Both the position numbers and the translations under genes were made by a program. The notes below the pieces were generated by a model, which was given only the letters and a program-made list of their open reading frames with translations, was not told where the DNA came from and did not search any database. Positions 1 through 10,530 of a stretch of 64,000 bases of DNA are shown here, piece after piece; within the stretch, counting starts at the first letter, position 1, and every line of letters starts with the position of its first letter. Source of the stretch: Helopsaltes ochotensis (Eukaryota; Chordata; Aves; Passeriformes; Locustellidae); NCBI GenBank assembly GCA_013400155.1, contig VXBM01000276.1, forward strand, positions 456,642-520,641, in the 5' to 3' direction.

Positions 1-120
1 GTGTGGAATTAGCTGGAATCCCTTCAAAGCCTGCGACACTTCATCTCCTCAGCAAAACATCTGAGATGCTGCACATTTATTTACTGTGTTGTTCCAAGTT
101 ATAAAGTGCCTTTCTAAACC
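1..120 (+). repeat. Left arm of a ~120-bp inverted repeat
   Basis: Read against the reverse complement of 1028-1149, this stretch aligns over its whole length with about 18 mismatches and two single-base gaps (roughly 84% identity, counted by eye). A 40-base core around 52-91 differs at one position. The core contains the small palindrome CATCTGAGATG. The window starts inside or at the edge of the arm, so the repeat may extend further left. I do not recognise the family. It could be the terminal repeat of an old DNA transposon, two oppositely placed copies of a dispersed repeat, or a local inverted duplication. Confidence 0.8.
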
Positions 121-1027
121 ACTCTGGATACACACTGGATGGGAGCCGGCATCGTGCCTCCTGACCTTGGAAAAGCCCACGAAGAGGCTGGAGGAGCTCC
201 AGGAGCACAGGGGAAGCCTGGTGGGTGTTCAGTCAGTGATAAACCTGCTTTGAAAGCAGAACCTCTGCTAGCATAGAAAAGAGTCAAGATTTTGGAAAAG
301 ATTTCACACTCAGTGCTGAGCACTGCGATCCAGAAAAACCCAGTTATCCAGGACAGTGGCCCAGAGAGGCACAACAACCCCTGTCCTTGAAGACACATGA
401 AAGCTGACTGGATGATGCGCAGACCAACTGGCTGGAGACCCCGAGTGTCCTTTCACCCCAGTATCCTCTGACTGGGGAGCTACGCCTCCCTGACACCACG
501 GGCAAGTCTCAGTAGCACAAGGAACAGCAAGGCTCTTCCAGTCTGCCCCAGAGCACTCCCTGGAGCTCAGCTCTCCTCCTCAGCTCCCTGGCATGAGATA
601 CCCAGAGCCCAGCACCTTCTGGCCCAGGCCCTGAGCTGGGTGCCTTTTACACACAGGAAAATGGCTCCTGTCTTGACAGCATTCCCACTGTCTTGCAGAT
701 AAGCCAGAGGGTGCCCTTGGAAAAAAAAATCTGCTGGAAAGCTGAGATGCTGGAGTGAAAGTCTGGCTGGTTTGCATTTGAATTTCAGTAAAAATGCACT
801 TAGACCAATGTTTGGCTCCAAAAACCCTTCCAGGTTTGAAAGCAGTTCCTAAGAGCCTTGCTAAAGCAGCTCTCGGCAGTGGGGTGGTGTCTGCAGGAGA
901 AACACCAGTTCCCACTGACAGACACAGGATGGCCACTGCCCCTCCCTTACACCCAGACACTCCTCAGGACTGGCATCCTGTAAGGATGGATTCTACACCT
1001 TCACCTGGGGATCAGCATGGAAAACAA
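121..1027. other. Spacer between the inverted-repeat arms, no gene seen
   Basis: About 0.9 kb of unique-looking sequence separates the two arms. Open frames on both strands are short, have no recognisable domain and show no splice-site pattern suggesting exons. I see no transposase-like peptide, so if the arms are transposon ends the element is non-autonomous. Confidence 0.5.
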
Positions 1028-1149
1028 GGGGTTATAAAGCCACTTTAGAACATGGAACACCACAGTAAATAAATGTGCAGCATCTCAGATGTTCTGCTGA
1101 AGAGATGAGGCATTGTGGGCTTTTGATACGATTCCAACTAATTCCACAT
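1028..1149 (-). repeat. Right arm of the ~120-bp inverted repeat
   Basis: This is the reverse-complement partner of 1-120. Similarity begins near 1028 (GGTTATAAAG matching the inner end of the left arm) and runs to about 1149, where the AATTCCACAT end pairs with the start of the window. The inner boundary is sharp: inward of 1028 and of 120 the two sides no longer match. The outer boundary cannot be set because the left arm is cut by the window edge. Confidence 0.8.
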
Positions 1150-1929
1150 ACAAATCTGCCTCCAAGGCCTCTCCTTCCAAGCAGACTGTTACTAAGCCCT
1201 TCCACCAAAGGGCTGAATGCAGTGACCGACTGCATTCCTCCCGGCCAGGACTTTCTCTGGCCTCTTCTCCCTTGTTGCAAAGCTTGGCCCTCCCTAACAG
1301 TGTGGCACAAGGAGAGAGAGGACCATGCTGCAGGACATGGGTTGAAGGATGTTGGGGTTTGCTGCTTGCAGGTGTTTTCAGGGACCAGTTTTGAACTGAC
1401 ATCACTTGGATTTGCTTGGACATTTGTAGCCCCACACTCCCAAGACTGTGCAGTAGCACAGGGGAGGGTAGTTCTGCCACCAGGGAGCTCAGACCTCAAG
1501 TCTGTGTTCAGGGCCATGTATTCCAGGACTGTCAGGAAAACAGGGAGGAGCAGAGGCAGCATCACAAGGGGAAACATGAGAGACTTCCCTTGGAAGAATC
1601 CCTTCCATGAAGAGGGGTTGAAGCAGCTGTAGGCTCTTCCAGATTACACCTTCCAAACCCCTGGGATCAGTCAGGAAGAGGCTGAGATGTTGTTTCCACA
1701 GCCTGACTCTGGAAACGACACCCAGCAACACTTTACAGAGATGGTTCAGCACTGGCCCTGCTCCTGTTCCCCACATATGCAATAAAAAGGTGTGCTGGCA
1801 GCTCAGAGAATCCCCCATGGCATGTTCAGTTGTGGCTGGTGTCCTTTAAAATAATCAGTGCATCCTCCAAAACACTGCCTGCATTCCCTGCTCCTGGAAA
1901 CTGCCTGCTGGAAGTGCTAATGCGCTGTT

Positions 1930-2045
1930 AGACTCTGTGTGATGATTATAGATGATAAACATAATTATTTCGGGTCCTGATTGCTTCTGCTGTCTCCATT
2001 CTGTTGCTGATGTGTAAAGCAATCTCAGTGTTATCACTTTTATGG
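1930..2045. promoter_or_regulatory. AT-rich island, candidate conserved non-coding element
   Basis: This is a compact AT-rich block in GC-richer surroundings, with GATGATTATAGATGATAAAC and CATAATTATTTC, i.e. repeated GAT(A/T)A and TAAT cores typical of regulatory elements. Only composition and motif density support the call. Confidence 0.25.
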
Positions 2046-2300
2046 GCAGAGTGTGGAGGTACAGATTTATTCCTGAAGCCAACCCTTCAGGGAACAACCC
2101 CCCCGCAAGGCACAGAGCTGTGCTGCGACAGATTCCTGCCTCTTGGAACGTGGAGCCTTTCAGATGCACCTGAACACTGCCCAGCCCAGGTCAGAGAGTG
2201 ATGGAGGTGGCTTTCCTCACCCAGCTGTAAATCCCAAGGGAAGGAAAGCACTGGCGATGGAGTGGGAGTGATTTGACTGACCTCTGCCCAAAGCAGTGCT

Positions 2301-2344
2301 GTACCACACAGGTACCACACAGGTACCACACAGGTACCACACAG
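2301..2344 (+). repeat. 11-bp tandem repeat, four perfect copies
   Basis: The unit GTACCACACAG occurs four times in a row without a mismatch. Perfect identity suggests recent expansion and likely length polymorphism. A shortened start of the unit (GTACC) is absent on either side, so the array is discrete. Confidence 0.95.
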
Positions 2345-4074
2345 CTCAGGATTTCATGGAGATGAAGAAAATTAAGTCTCCTAAAGCAGCACAGTGGCCC
2401 TGAGGTCACTGGTCACATTCAACCTGGGGGTACTGTGTGTGAAGCTGGGGGTGGGGGAGCCCTTCAGATTAGGACCAGGTTGGGACCCAGAGCACAAACT
2501 TCTGACTTCTGTTTTAAACCCCTGGGCTAATCCATCCTCCAAGAGAGTGCCATTGCTTCCCAGCCATGAGAATAAAGACAGCACTGCTAAGCCTTGGGGA
2601 GCATGGCATTGTCCCTTACAGAAGAGGGTGAGAGACAGGAGCCACATGCTGTGACAACTGTAGGGATCTGCACAGGAGAAATAACCAAAGGAAGGCCCAC
2701 TCTTTGTGTTTCATCAGCTTCTCTTTACTGTCATATTGTCCTGTTTGTACCTTGGGCTGTAAATTCCCTCTTCTACTGTCCCTGCCACACCCTGAGAGAG
2801 ATGGAAGTGGCAAGGTCTGGACAGCCTGCACGGCACCATAAACTTTCCTGCCAGTGCAGGAGGAAAGAGTTACTGGAGAAGGCTGAGGGGCAGAAGGAAT
2901 AGTGGGATTGCCAGATTTTAAGCTCCCCAAGCAGTCCCTGCTTCCCTCCACACTAACCCCATCATGACCTGGGTCCACAGAGACAGCCACTGCCTGGAAA
3001 ACAACCCTCTCTTTAAGTTTTATTATTAAATAAATAAATCCAGCCAGCTATCACAAGGCCCTGCAGCCAGAGCAGCCGAGGAAAGGCCTGGAGAAGCCAG
3101 AAAAGCTCCACTGAGAGCAGGTAACCAGAGACGTGTTTAGCAGAGAGCAGAGACAAGGCTCCTCACACGAGCAGGCTGTGGCCCCACAGCCATCCCCCCT
3201 GGCCTGGCCTGGCTGTGCAGGGTATTTACACGTACAGGCAGGGCGACGCCGAGCCCTGGCTGCTCAACAATCAACTCTTATTCTCTGCAGGCCAGCAAAG
3301 CCAAGATTTCAGTAAACAGGCAACCCCAAAAATGTGCCTGCGGATCGGGTAGAGCAGAGCCTGTGCTCTGCCTGCCAAACTACAAAGCCCTGCTCCGCTG
3401 GGTGGTTTCACGGTGAGGTTTCCGTGGGGAGGAAGTGTTTCCAGTGGTCAGGGCTGATGCAGGAGACCTGGATGCCATCCCTGGCTCTAGGAATTGGGAA
3501 AGCTCTGATTGCAGGAAATCTCACACACACTCAGGAGCCGCTCTCCCTCTGCCCATCCCTCCTTGCTGCTCCGAGGGGGAGGCTGATAACTCTGCCTGAC
3601 CTTGCAGGGTGTTGCGGCGCTGGGTGATTGATGCCTGAAAGGCTGTCAGAGCTCTCTGGATTAAAATCTCTCTGGAAGGCACTGGGAGACTGCACAGACA
3701 CGTGAGAGGGAGACATGCAGCTCACACACACTCTGCTCCCCTCCCTGCCTGCAAATCCTCACACAGATTTGCTGGGCCCACTACTCCTGCATTTAAATAT
3801 TTACAAGATGGGCCTGCAGCAAACCTGGGGTTTAGAGCAGAGTGGCCAACACTCAGCTCAAAGCTGCCCTCACAAACCCAGCCTGCTGCTCGGGCTGCCC
3901 AGACTCAGCCCCAGCTCTCTGCTTTTACTCACAAAACCAGGCCAATGTGAAGCCTGAGCCCAGGGCAGACACAGCCCAGCCCTGCTCAGTTTGGCCAGGC
4001 TGGAACCTGGGACCTCCCCTGGCCCTTTGCCCGGCTCCCTCTTCCTTTCACCCTCCATGTCATTCACAGGCTGC

Positions 4075-4150
4075 TTACCCCATCTTTTACCTCATTAATG
4101 AAGACACTGAAAAGGCTGGACTGAGCCCTGATCCCTGTGGCATGCCTTTG
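4075..4150 (+). repeat. Possible old CR1/L3-type LINE fragment
   Basis: The block reading roughly CTCATTAATGAAGACACTGA, then a GGACTGAGCCCTGATCCCTG-like stretch, resembles a motif I associate with old tetrapod CR1/L3-type LINEs (a phrase about 'isolated ... based on ... gets ... only valid'). The resemblance is from memory and the copy is short and diverged. It could also be chance. Confidence 0.3.
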
Positions 4151-5279
4151 GAAAAGTCCCTCCTTGGCCAGCTCCCATCACCTCCTCCGTAGGAGGGACC
4201 TTTCCTGGAGGTGTGCAGAGCTCCTAGAGCAGCTCCTTTGCCCCTGGGGAGAACCCACCAACTGCACCAACAGTTTCTATAACAAATAAAAAAGGAAGCA
4301 GGAAGGAACATCACACTCTCGCAGCATGGCTCTGTGTTGAGCAGCTGTGCTGGGCTTGACTCTTTACCGTATTTTAGCCAACTTTTGGGCTCCCTTCCTG
4401 TCCTAAACAGATCTGGACACTGTTAACTTTTCTAAATCTTCTCTTACCTTATTGGCTGTGTTTCAGAAATAGGTGGCATGAGTCAATCACAGAGGACCAG
4501 TTTAAAACATTGTAAGCTACTTCCCTCAAGTGGAGGGAATAAAAATCACTCAACTGTGTGTCACAGGCTCTGTGTGTACCTCAGGTAGGAGGAAGATAAT
4601 GGGAGATGGACACCTGCACTAGGTAGAACCTACCAACCTGTCTGAAAGGTGTTATGAGAATAGAAACACTGCCAGTGATAGCGCAGAATAAACTTTCCCA
4701 CTGCACAAACCTCAGGGCACACGGAGGACACCCTTTGTGTCAGATCCCAAAGGGGCTGGTGCTCTGAGAGCCCAGCAAGTTCCCACATGGACAGCTCCTC
4801 TACATCCATGCCCAGGCTCTGGGAAGATGCTGAATGCAAGCTGAGTGTCAAGTGCTCCTACAAAGCATTTCAGCACAAATGGAAGAGACTGCTTAGGAGC
4901 AGCTTGAGGGGTGGAAGACCTGAGTCCTGTGGAACAAAGCTTCCCTGCCTCCCAGAGCTGTGGCTGTGAGGCAGGATGGGCTGGAGGGAACCAGGCCCAG
5001 CTGAGGGAGCTGGCAGAACTGGTGGTGGGACCTGCACTCAACCCCGAGGCTCCATCTCCTCTCATGGTCACCGTTTTCCTCAGAGAAGCCAATGAAAGAT
5101 GAACAAAGAATCCCCATTTCACCGTAGTCCTACAGTTGTAGAGAAAGCAGCCCAGCTCCAGCCTCTTCCCTGAGCTGTGAGCAGGAGGATGTTTCATCTC
5201 CTGCAAATGGGAAGAGATAAGAGAGGTTTAGCACAAGGCAGGATTTGTTTCTGATCAGTCTGACAAAGGGACACACAAC

Positions 5280-5410
5280 CGGTTTATTACTGGAAATTAA
5301 TTGTGCCATCAATGCCGACGCCTGCAATTACTTCTGTTAAATATTATCTTTAATTAACTGTAAAATATATAATTAATAAACTTGCCCCCTCATTTTTGTT
5401 AAGTTTCACT
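5280..5410. promoter_or_regulatory. AT-rich island, candidate conserved non-coding element
   Basis: A dense group of TAAT/ATTA cores (GAAATTAATTGTG, GCAATTAC, TTTAATTAACTG, ATAATTAATAAAC) lies within 130 bases. Such homeodomain-site clusters are common in developmental enhancers, but conservation was not tested. Confidence 0.3.
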
Positions 5411-6409
5411 GCTAAGACCTTATTACTGAAATAAATCTTCCTAGCAGCGCACGTTGACAGAACAGAGGAAGGTGCACGCCTCTAGCACAGGATAATTTCC
5501 GTAAGGGAAGTGGAATTAGGAGGGAGGAATAATCACCTCTCTTCGTGGTTAGGACTGTAGAGACACCCCACTCTGCCACCAGTTGTTTCAGCTCGTGCTG
5601 CTTGGAAGCAGGCACAGAGAATCTGCTTTGGCTGGCAGGGATGGCTCACTCTGAAAGCTGTCGGGCAGATGCACGCTCATCGTTCAAGCCTGGAGAAACA
5701 AAAAATAAATTTCCTTTTCTGATTTACAGTCCATTAAAAGTTTTCTGACTGTAAAGCTGCAGAGAAAGACCTCGGTGGTTGGGCTGGTTCCTTTAGAAGC
5801 CCCAGGTTGCTCCAGCTCTCAGTGCTGTGCTAGAGCTGCATGACTGATTTGCTTCCCACGTACAGCAGAACTGTTTGGATTCAGGGAGGTTTGGGGATGG
5901 ATCTTAAACCATCCCAGTTAGAAACGCTTCAAAAACATTGCTGAAATTTGACTCCAAGCATAAAATTCCCCTTAGACTTTGTCTCCACTTGTGATCTTTA
6001 CCTCGAGTTCGTTGATTGCCAGATTAATCAGGGGTAATTAAAATATTTCCAAAGGCTGTTCTGGGCAACACTTTTTGCCTTGCTGCAGGTGACAAATGTT
6101 CGTGGTTTGCCTGAGGCTGGTGTTCCCTCCTGCCTGAGCTGAGCATGCCAAACCCAGAGGAATGCCTGCTCCATCACCGTCCTCCCTGCCTGGGGAAGGT
6201 GGCACGAGGGAGGAGTGTACAAGCACAGACATCCAGCTCCTGGGTACGGAGAGGCAGAAAGAGGCACAGGAGGAGAAGGGCTGTATGGCTTCTAAGGAAA
6301 CCCTACCATCTCCCTGCTTTTGGAGGTACCTGGATGGCCCCCAGCAGAGCCCACAGGTTGCAGAGCCATTTGCCCACATCCTGGCAGTGCCAGTGCAGGT
6401 GAACTTCAG

Positions 6410-6722
6410 AAACAGAACCACAGAACCACTGAGGCTGGGAAAGACCTCTGTGATCAAGTCCAACGCTTCACCCAGCAGCACCACCACCAAGACAATCAAG
6501 TCCCACTTATGACTGATCCTTGTCACCAGCCCAGAGTGCCACGTCCAGGCATTCCTTGGACACCTCCAGGGATGGGGACTCTACCACCTCCCTGGGCAGC
6601 CCATTCCAACGTCAGACCAACCTTTCCCCAAAGAAATTCCTTCTGATGTCCAACCTGAAGCTCCCCTGGTACAGCCTGAGGCCTTTCCCTCTTGTCCTTA
6701 GTAGAAAAGGAGAAGGGTTGTT
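6410..6722 (-). mobile_element. CR1 LINE fragment, 3' part, minus strand
   Basis: The sequence starts with AACCACAGAACCACTGAGGC followed by a GGAAAGACCTCTGTGATCAA-type block, which is the reverse complement of the CR1 3' end. It then follows the CR1 3' region (CCTTGGACACCTCCAGGGAT, GGGCAGCCCATTCCAA, TTTCCCCAAAG). It is a 5'-truncated, diverged copy with no intact reverse transcriptase frame. Confidence 0.85.
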
Positions 6723-7437
6723 ACCTTAACACTGTACCGAGGTTTTGGCAATGAGATGAACTTGGGGAGACAGAGGGTGTCAGTTCCTGGCCATCCACTT
6801 CCACTTTGTCACCCCATTTTGCAGCTGTGGGCAGACTAAAAGGGCTCTGTGGGTTGTGAGTGTTGGAAATGCACAGCCCCTGACACAGAGCAGGCCCTGT
6901 CTCAAAAAACCACACTGGAGACCCTGACCTGCTACAGTCCTGAGTCTAAAGAAAGGGCCCCATTCTCCACTTCATTTAACTGCCACTTAAAAATGGTGTT
7001 GGACAAATGTTAAAACAGCCAGCCAATTTGATTACACAAAAATTTTAGAGTCAGCAAATTATCTAGTGAAATGATGCATACAGAAATGTTAATTCAACAG
7101 CAACCGAAACCTTCCACATCCCTGAACATCTGAAGATGATAATTCTACACAAAGAAAAGGGAGGGCTGAGCATACTGTCCTTGCTGGAGGAATTACAGGA
7201 ATATTCTAGCTCTCACCTACACTGTACCCTATATGCAGTGATATAAATAGCAGGGGCTGAGGAAGTGCTTATAAGTGGATTTGGGCTGGAAGCTCTGAAA
7301 TCATATTATTTGCCCTGGGTTTGCTGGGGGAGAGGCTCCTGTATCAGCCCATTCCCACCATGTGCCTCTCTGCAGAATCTTTCTGTATAAAAGTCTAATT
7401 TTCCTGTACTATATAAGCATAAAGGTACTTCACTGTG

Positions 7438-7453
7438 ACACACACACACACAC
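7438..7453. repeat. (CA)n microsatellite
   Basis: Eight uninterrupted AC dinucleotides. Confidence 0.9.
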
Positions 7454-7974
7454 TCCCACCCTTGGGATTGAGGACCCTTTGTGACCACTCCCAGGTATTT
7501 CATTCCTCAGGATCCCTGCTAGGTCAGACCAGGAATACTGGAGAAGGAGAAAGGAAGAGTTAAGCAACTTAACTCTCTGGCTCTCGGGCCGCAGAAGGGG
7601 AGGGAGCAGGGAGGCAAAGCATCTGGCTTCCCTGCTTCCCTAACAGCCTGGCGGGAAGGCTGCTGTCAATTCCGCCTTCTGCCTTGTTGGAAGAAAGTAG
7701 AAGTGACAAGAGGCCCTCCAGGCAGGCAGCCAGGAACCAGAAATTCAATTGTGCTACCTCCTGAAACTGGACCTTTTTTTTGGAGACCCTTTCCCTGAAA
7801 TTGTTTTGACTTTAAAAAAAAGGACTGTCATCGCGGTTCAGGGCCAATTCATCAGCCCTGGTCTCCTGGCTCTCCTCGCCTGCATGGAAGCAGATTTGCA
7901 CAAAAGGATTTCCATTTTCTGGGCTGCTCTACAAGCAGCCTCACCCACAATAAATACACAGACACATAAATATG

Positions 7975-7990
7975 CACACACACACACACA
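7975..7990. repeat. (CA)n microsatellite
   Basis: Eight uninterrupted CA dinucleotides, preceded by a degenerate ACACA/ACATAA stretch. Confidence 0.9.
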
Positions 7991-10510
7991 AACACTGTTA
8001 TTTATAGGTGCGGGCTCTGCCACAGACAGACGCACGCCCGGGTGTGCTCCTTCGCTGTGCAACACGAGGGCTGCGAGCGCCACGGCAGCTGAATTTACTC
8101 CACACTCACAGCTTAGGAAGCAGAGTGTGGGCCATACGGTCTGTCCCAGGGGCTTAGACCAACTGGTTATTGGCTGGTGCTGTTGTTCCTCTAACAAGCC
8201 CCTGGATATATGGCAGGGGCTGCAGAGAAATGCAGCTGGAGGAGCCTCTCGGTGTCAGCAGCAATCTGTCACCGCGCGCTCGCGCCCGCCCCGTGCAGCA
8301 CAAAAGCTGCACGGCAGTGTCAGCACAAAGGTCAGGCTGCAGGTAGGCTGGGGGGGGTTCTTCATCTCTGGGAACGTGCAGCCAGCTTGAGGCACCGTCT
8401 GGATGCTGCAGCAGGAATTTCAGCCTCACAGATGCCTGGCTATAATTTAAAACGAGGCAGCATTTCCATTACAAACCCCATTTTTCCCTGTGGATTTATA
8501 CCTCAGCTATTCGGCTCCGCTTTGGGGTGGACCTTCTTCACATTTTTCCTGCACAACATTTAAGTCCAGCTCAGCCTCTGCTGGTTGTGAGATGGAGAAG
8601 GAAATTACGTATGCACACAAACACTCACAAGCACACACAAAAAGCTTACACAAACATATGCCCGCAGAGAGATCTGTCACAAAAAACCAGACCAGCCAAT
8701 GCAAATAAGCTCAATTTTAAGAGTGAATTAATTTGACTTGATTATTCTAAATTTTAACAAGTTCCAGCAACCTTAGAACGCAATAACCACACTCGAGCTT
8801 TCATCTAGGTTAAATGGAAACAGATAACTTACACTGATAGAGATGGTATCAGTATAAATCTGTGACAGCAAAGTTGGAGGCACAAACTCGACCCACTCAG
8901 ACCCCTCTCCTTGCAGCAGTGTGTTAACAACTCCCCTGAAATATTCCAGTGAATGAATCACCCATGAGAGAGGCAGAACCCCCCGTTTCCCTGCTGCCAG
9001 GTGAAACCTGACCTGCACAACGCTCCTGTCTGTTTATGGCTCGCTCTGCCTTCGAAAGCCCATTTTGTTAGGGGGTTTTTTAAACTCTCCATCGATTCTG
9101 CTTTGATGTAGTCCAATAAAGCACATTGACAGAAGCAATTTATGTTGGCCAGTGCCTCCAGTTCCAAGAAAGGCTTCCTGGCATATGAAGTGGGGTTAAG
9201 CACCTGGCAAGTACTAGACAGGTTATCCAGTTATCCCAGATTACCAGGTTCACTCCTTCCAAGCCCAGGCCTGAGATGAGGAACAACCTCCTGAGATGAG
9301 GTTTCTGTCAAGCAGAAATAGGTATGATTCTCTCCATGATCACTTCCTCACACCACACAGAAATATAAGGAAATGTGACAAGGATTTTCTCAAAAGGAAA
9401 AAGTTGTAAGTGGCCAGTGGAAGGAGATGAGCATTTCCTCAAAATGAAACCAATCCCGGGGCACCAGAGCTGGCACTGGTACCAGCAGGGCTCAAGTAAG
9501 TGGAAAGTGTAAGATGTTCCTATTCACATTTCTGGACAGGTGTGCAAATGCAAATTGTTCCAGTGCTACACAGATCTTGATGAGGCAGTTAGGAATACAA
9601 TGGATTTATCCTATCAGCTGGAGACGTTGCTAGTATCCACATGATAGCTGTATTTCCTCTTCCTTTCCTGGTTTCATACCCAGACCTTGCTCCTGAGGCT
9701 GGGGAAGCACTGACCAAGAGCACCACTCAGAGAAGACATTTAATAGCTGTTTGGGTGGCTCCTAAGTGCAACCTAACAGTTTCCTTGCCTCTTGCTAAGA
9801 GGGCAGAGGAGCAGAGCTGAGAGCTGCAGGGATTGGAAAATTCAGCTCAATTTAGCCACAGGGCAGTTTAAAGTGCCTGTTGCATTTTTCATCTAAGTAC
9901 AGCAAATCCCCTCACTAAGCGCCAGCTCAGGTGGCCAGAACTCCTGGAATGCTAAGTGGGGAGCAGGTATTGGACAGGCTGTGCAGCAGGCAGAGCAGGG
10001 AGCAGCTGGAGAGGGACACTGTCCTTGCAGGGAGGAGATGCCACCTGTCAGCAGCACCCGCCGCTCCGGAGGCATCCGGCCATGCTGGATTCTCATCCCT
10101 CCAAAGCTTCCCGCAGTCACCAAGCATGGATAGGGTTTCACTCCTCACCAGCTGGAGCTCCAGGAAAGGGGAGTCTCTCTCCAGAGATGAAGATGGGGGC
10201 GGGGGGAAAGGGAGGCTGCAGTGGTGACAAAGCAGAGATGGCCACTGGGCTCCTCCTGTGCCAATGGGACACTTGGGTGCTGAAAATGCAGCTCAGCACT
10301 TACAAAAGGAAAAGAACACAAAGAAAATGTGGCTTAAACCCCACCTGGACCTGCTGCCTCTGTGCCAGGCCCCTGCTCCAAGAAGGGGGACAAGGCACAC
10401 TCATTCGCCATAAGGCTGTGAGCGTCTAACTGAATTTATCAGAAGAAGAGCTGCAGAGCCTTCTGTCCCCTCACAGAGAGCCCTGTCCAGCACCAACAGG
10501 AGGTTTCCTC

Positions 10511-10530
10511 ATCCATCCATCCACCCATCC
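10511..10530. repeat. (ATCC)n short tetranucleotide repeat
   Basis: Five ATCC-type units in a row, one of them interrupted (ACCC). Confidence 0.8.

Larger units (their letters stand above)
1150..6409. other. Intergenic, no gene recognised
   Basis: No open frame here encodes a protein I recognise, and the longer ones are compositionally simple and overlap on both strands. The stretch holds an AT-rich island near 1930-2045, an 11-bp tandem repeat at 2301-2344, a possible old LINE fragment near 4075-4150 and a second AT-rich island near 5280-5410. The rest appears to be unique non-coding DNA. Confidence 0.6.
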
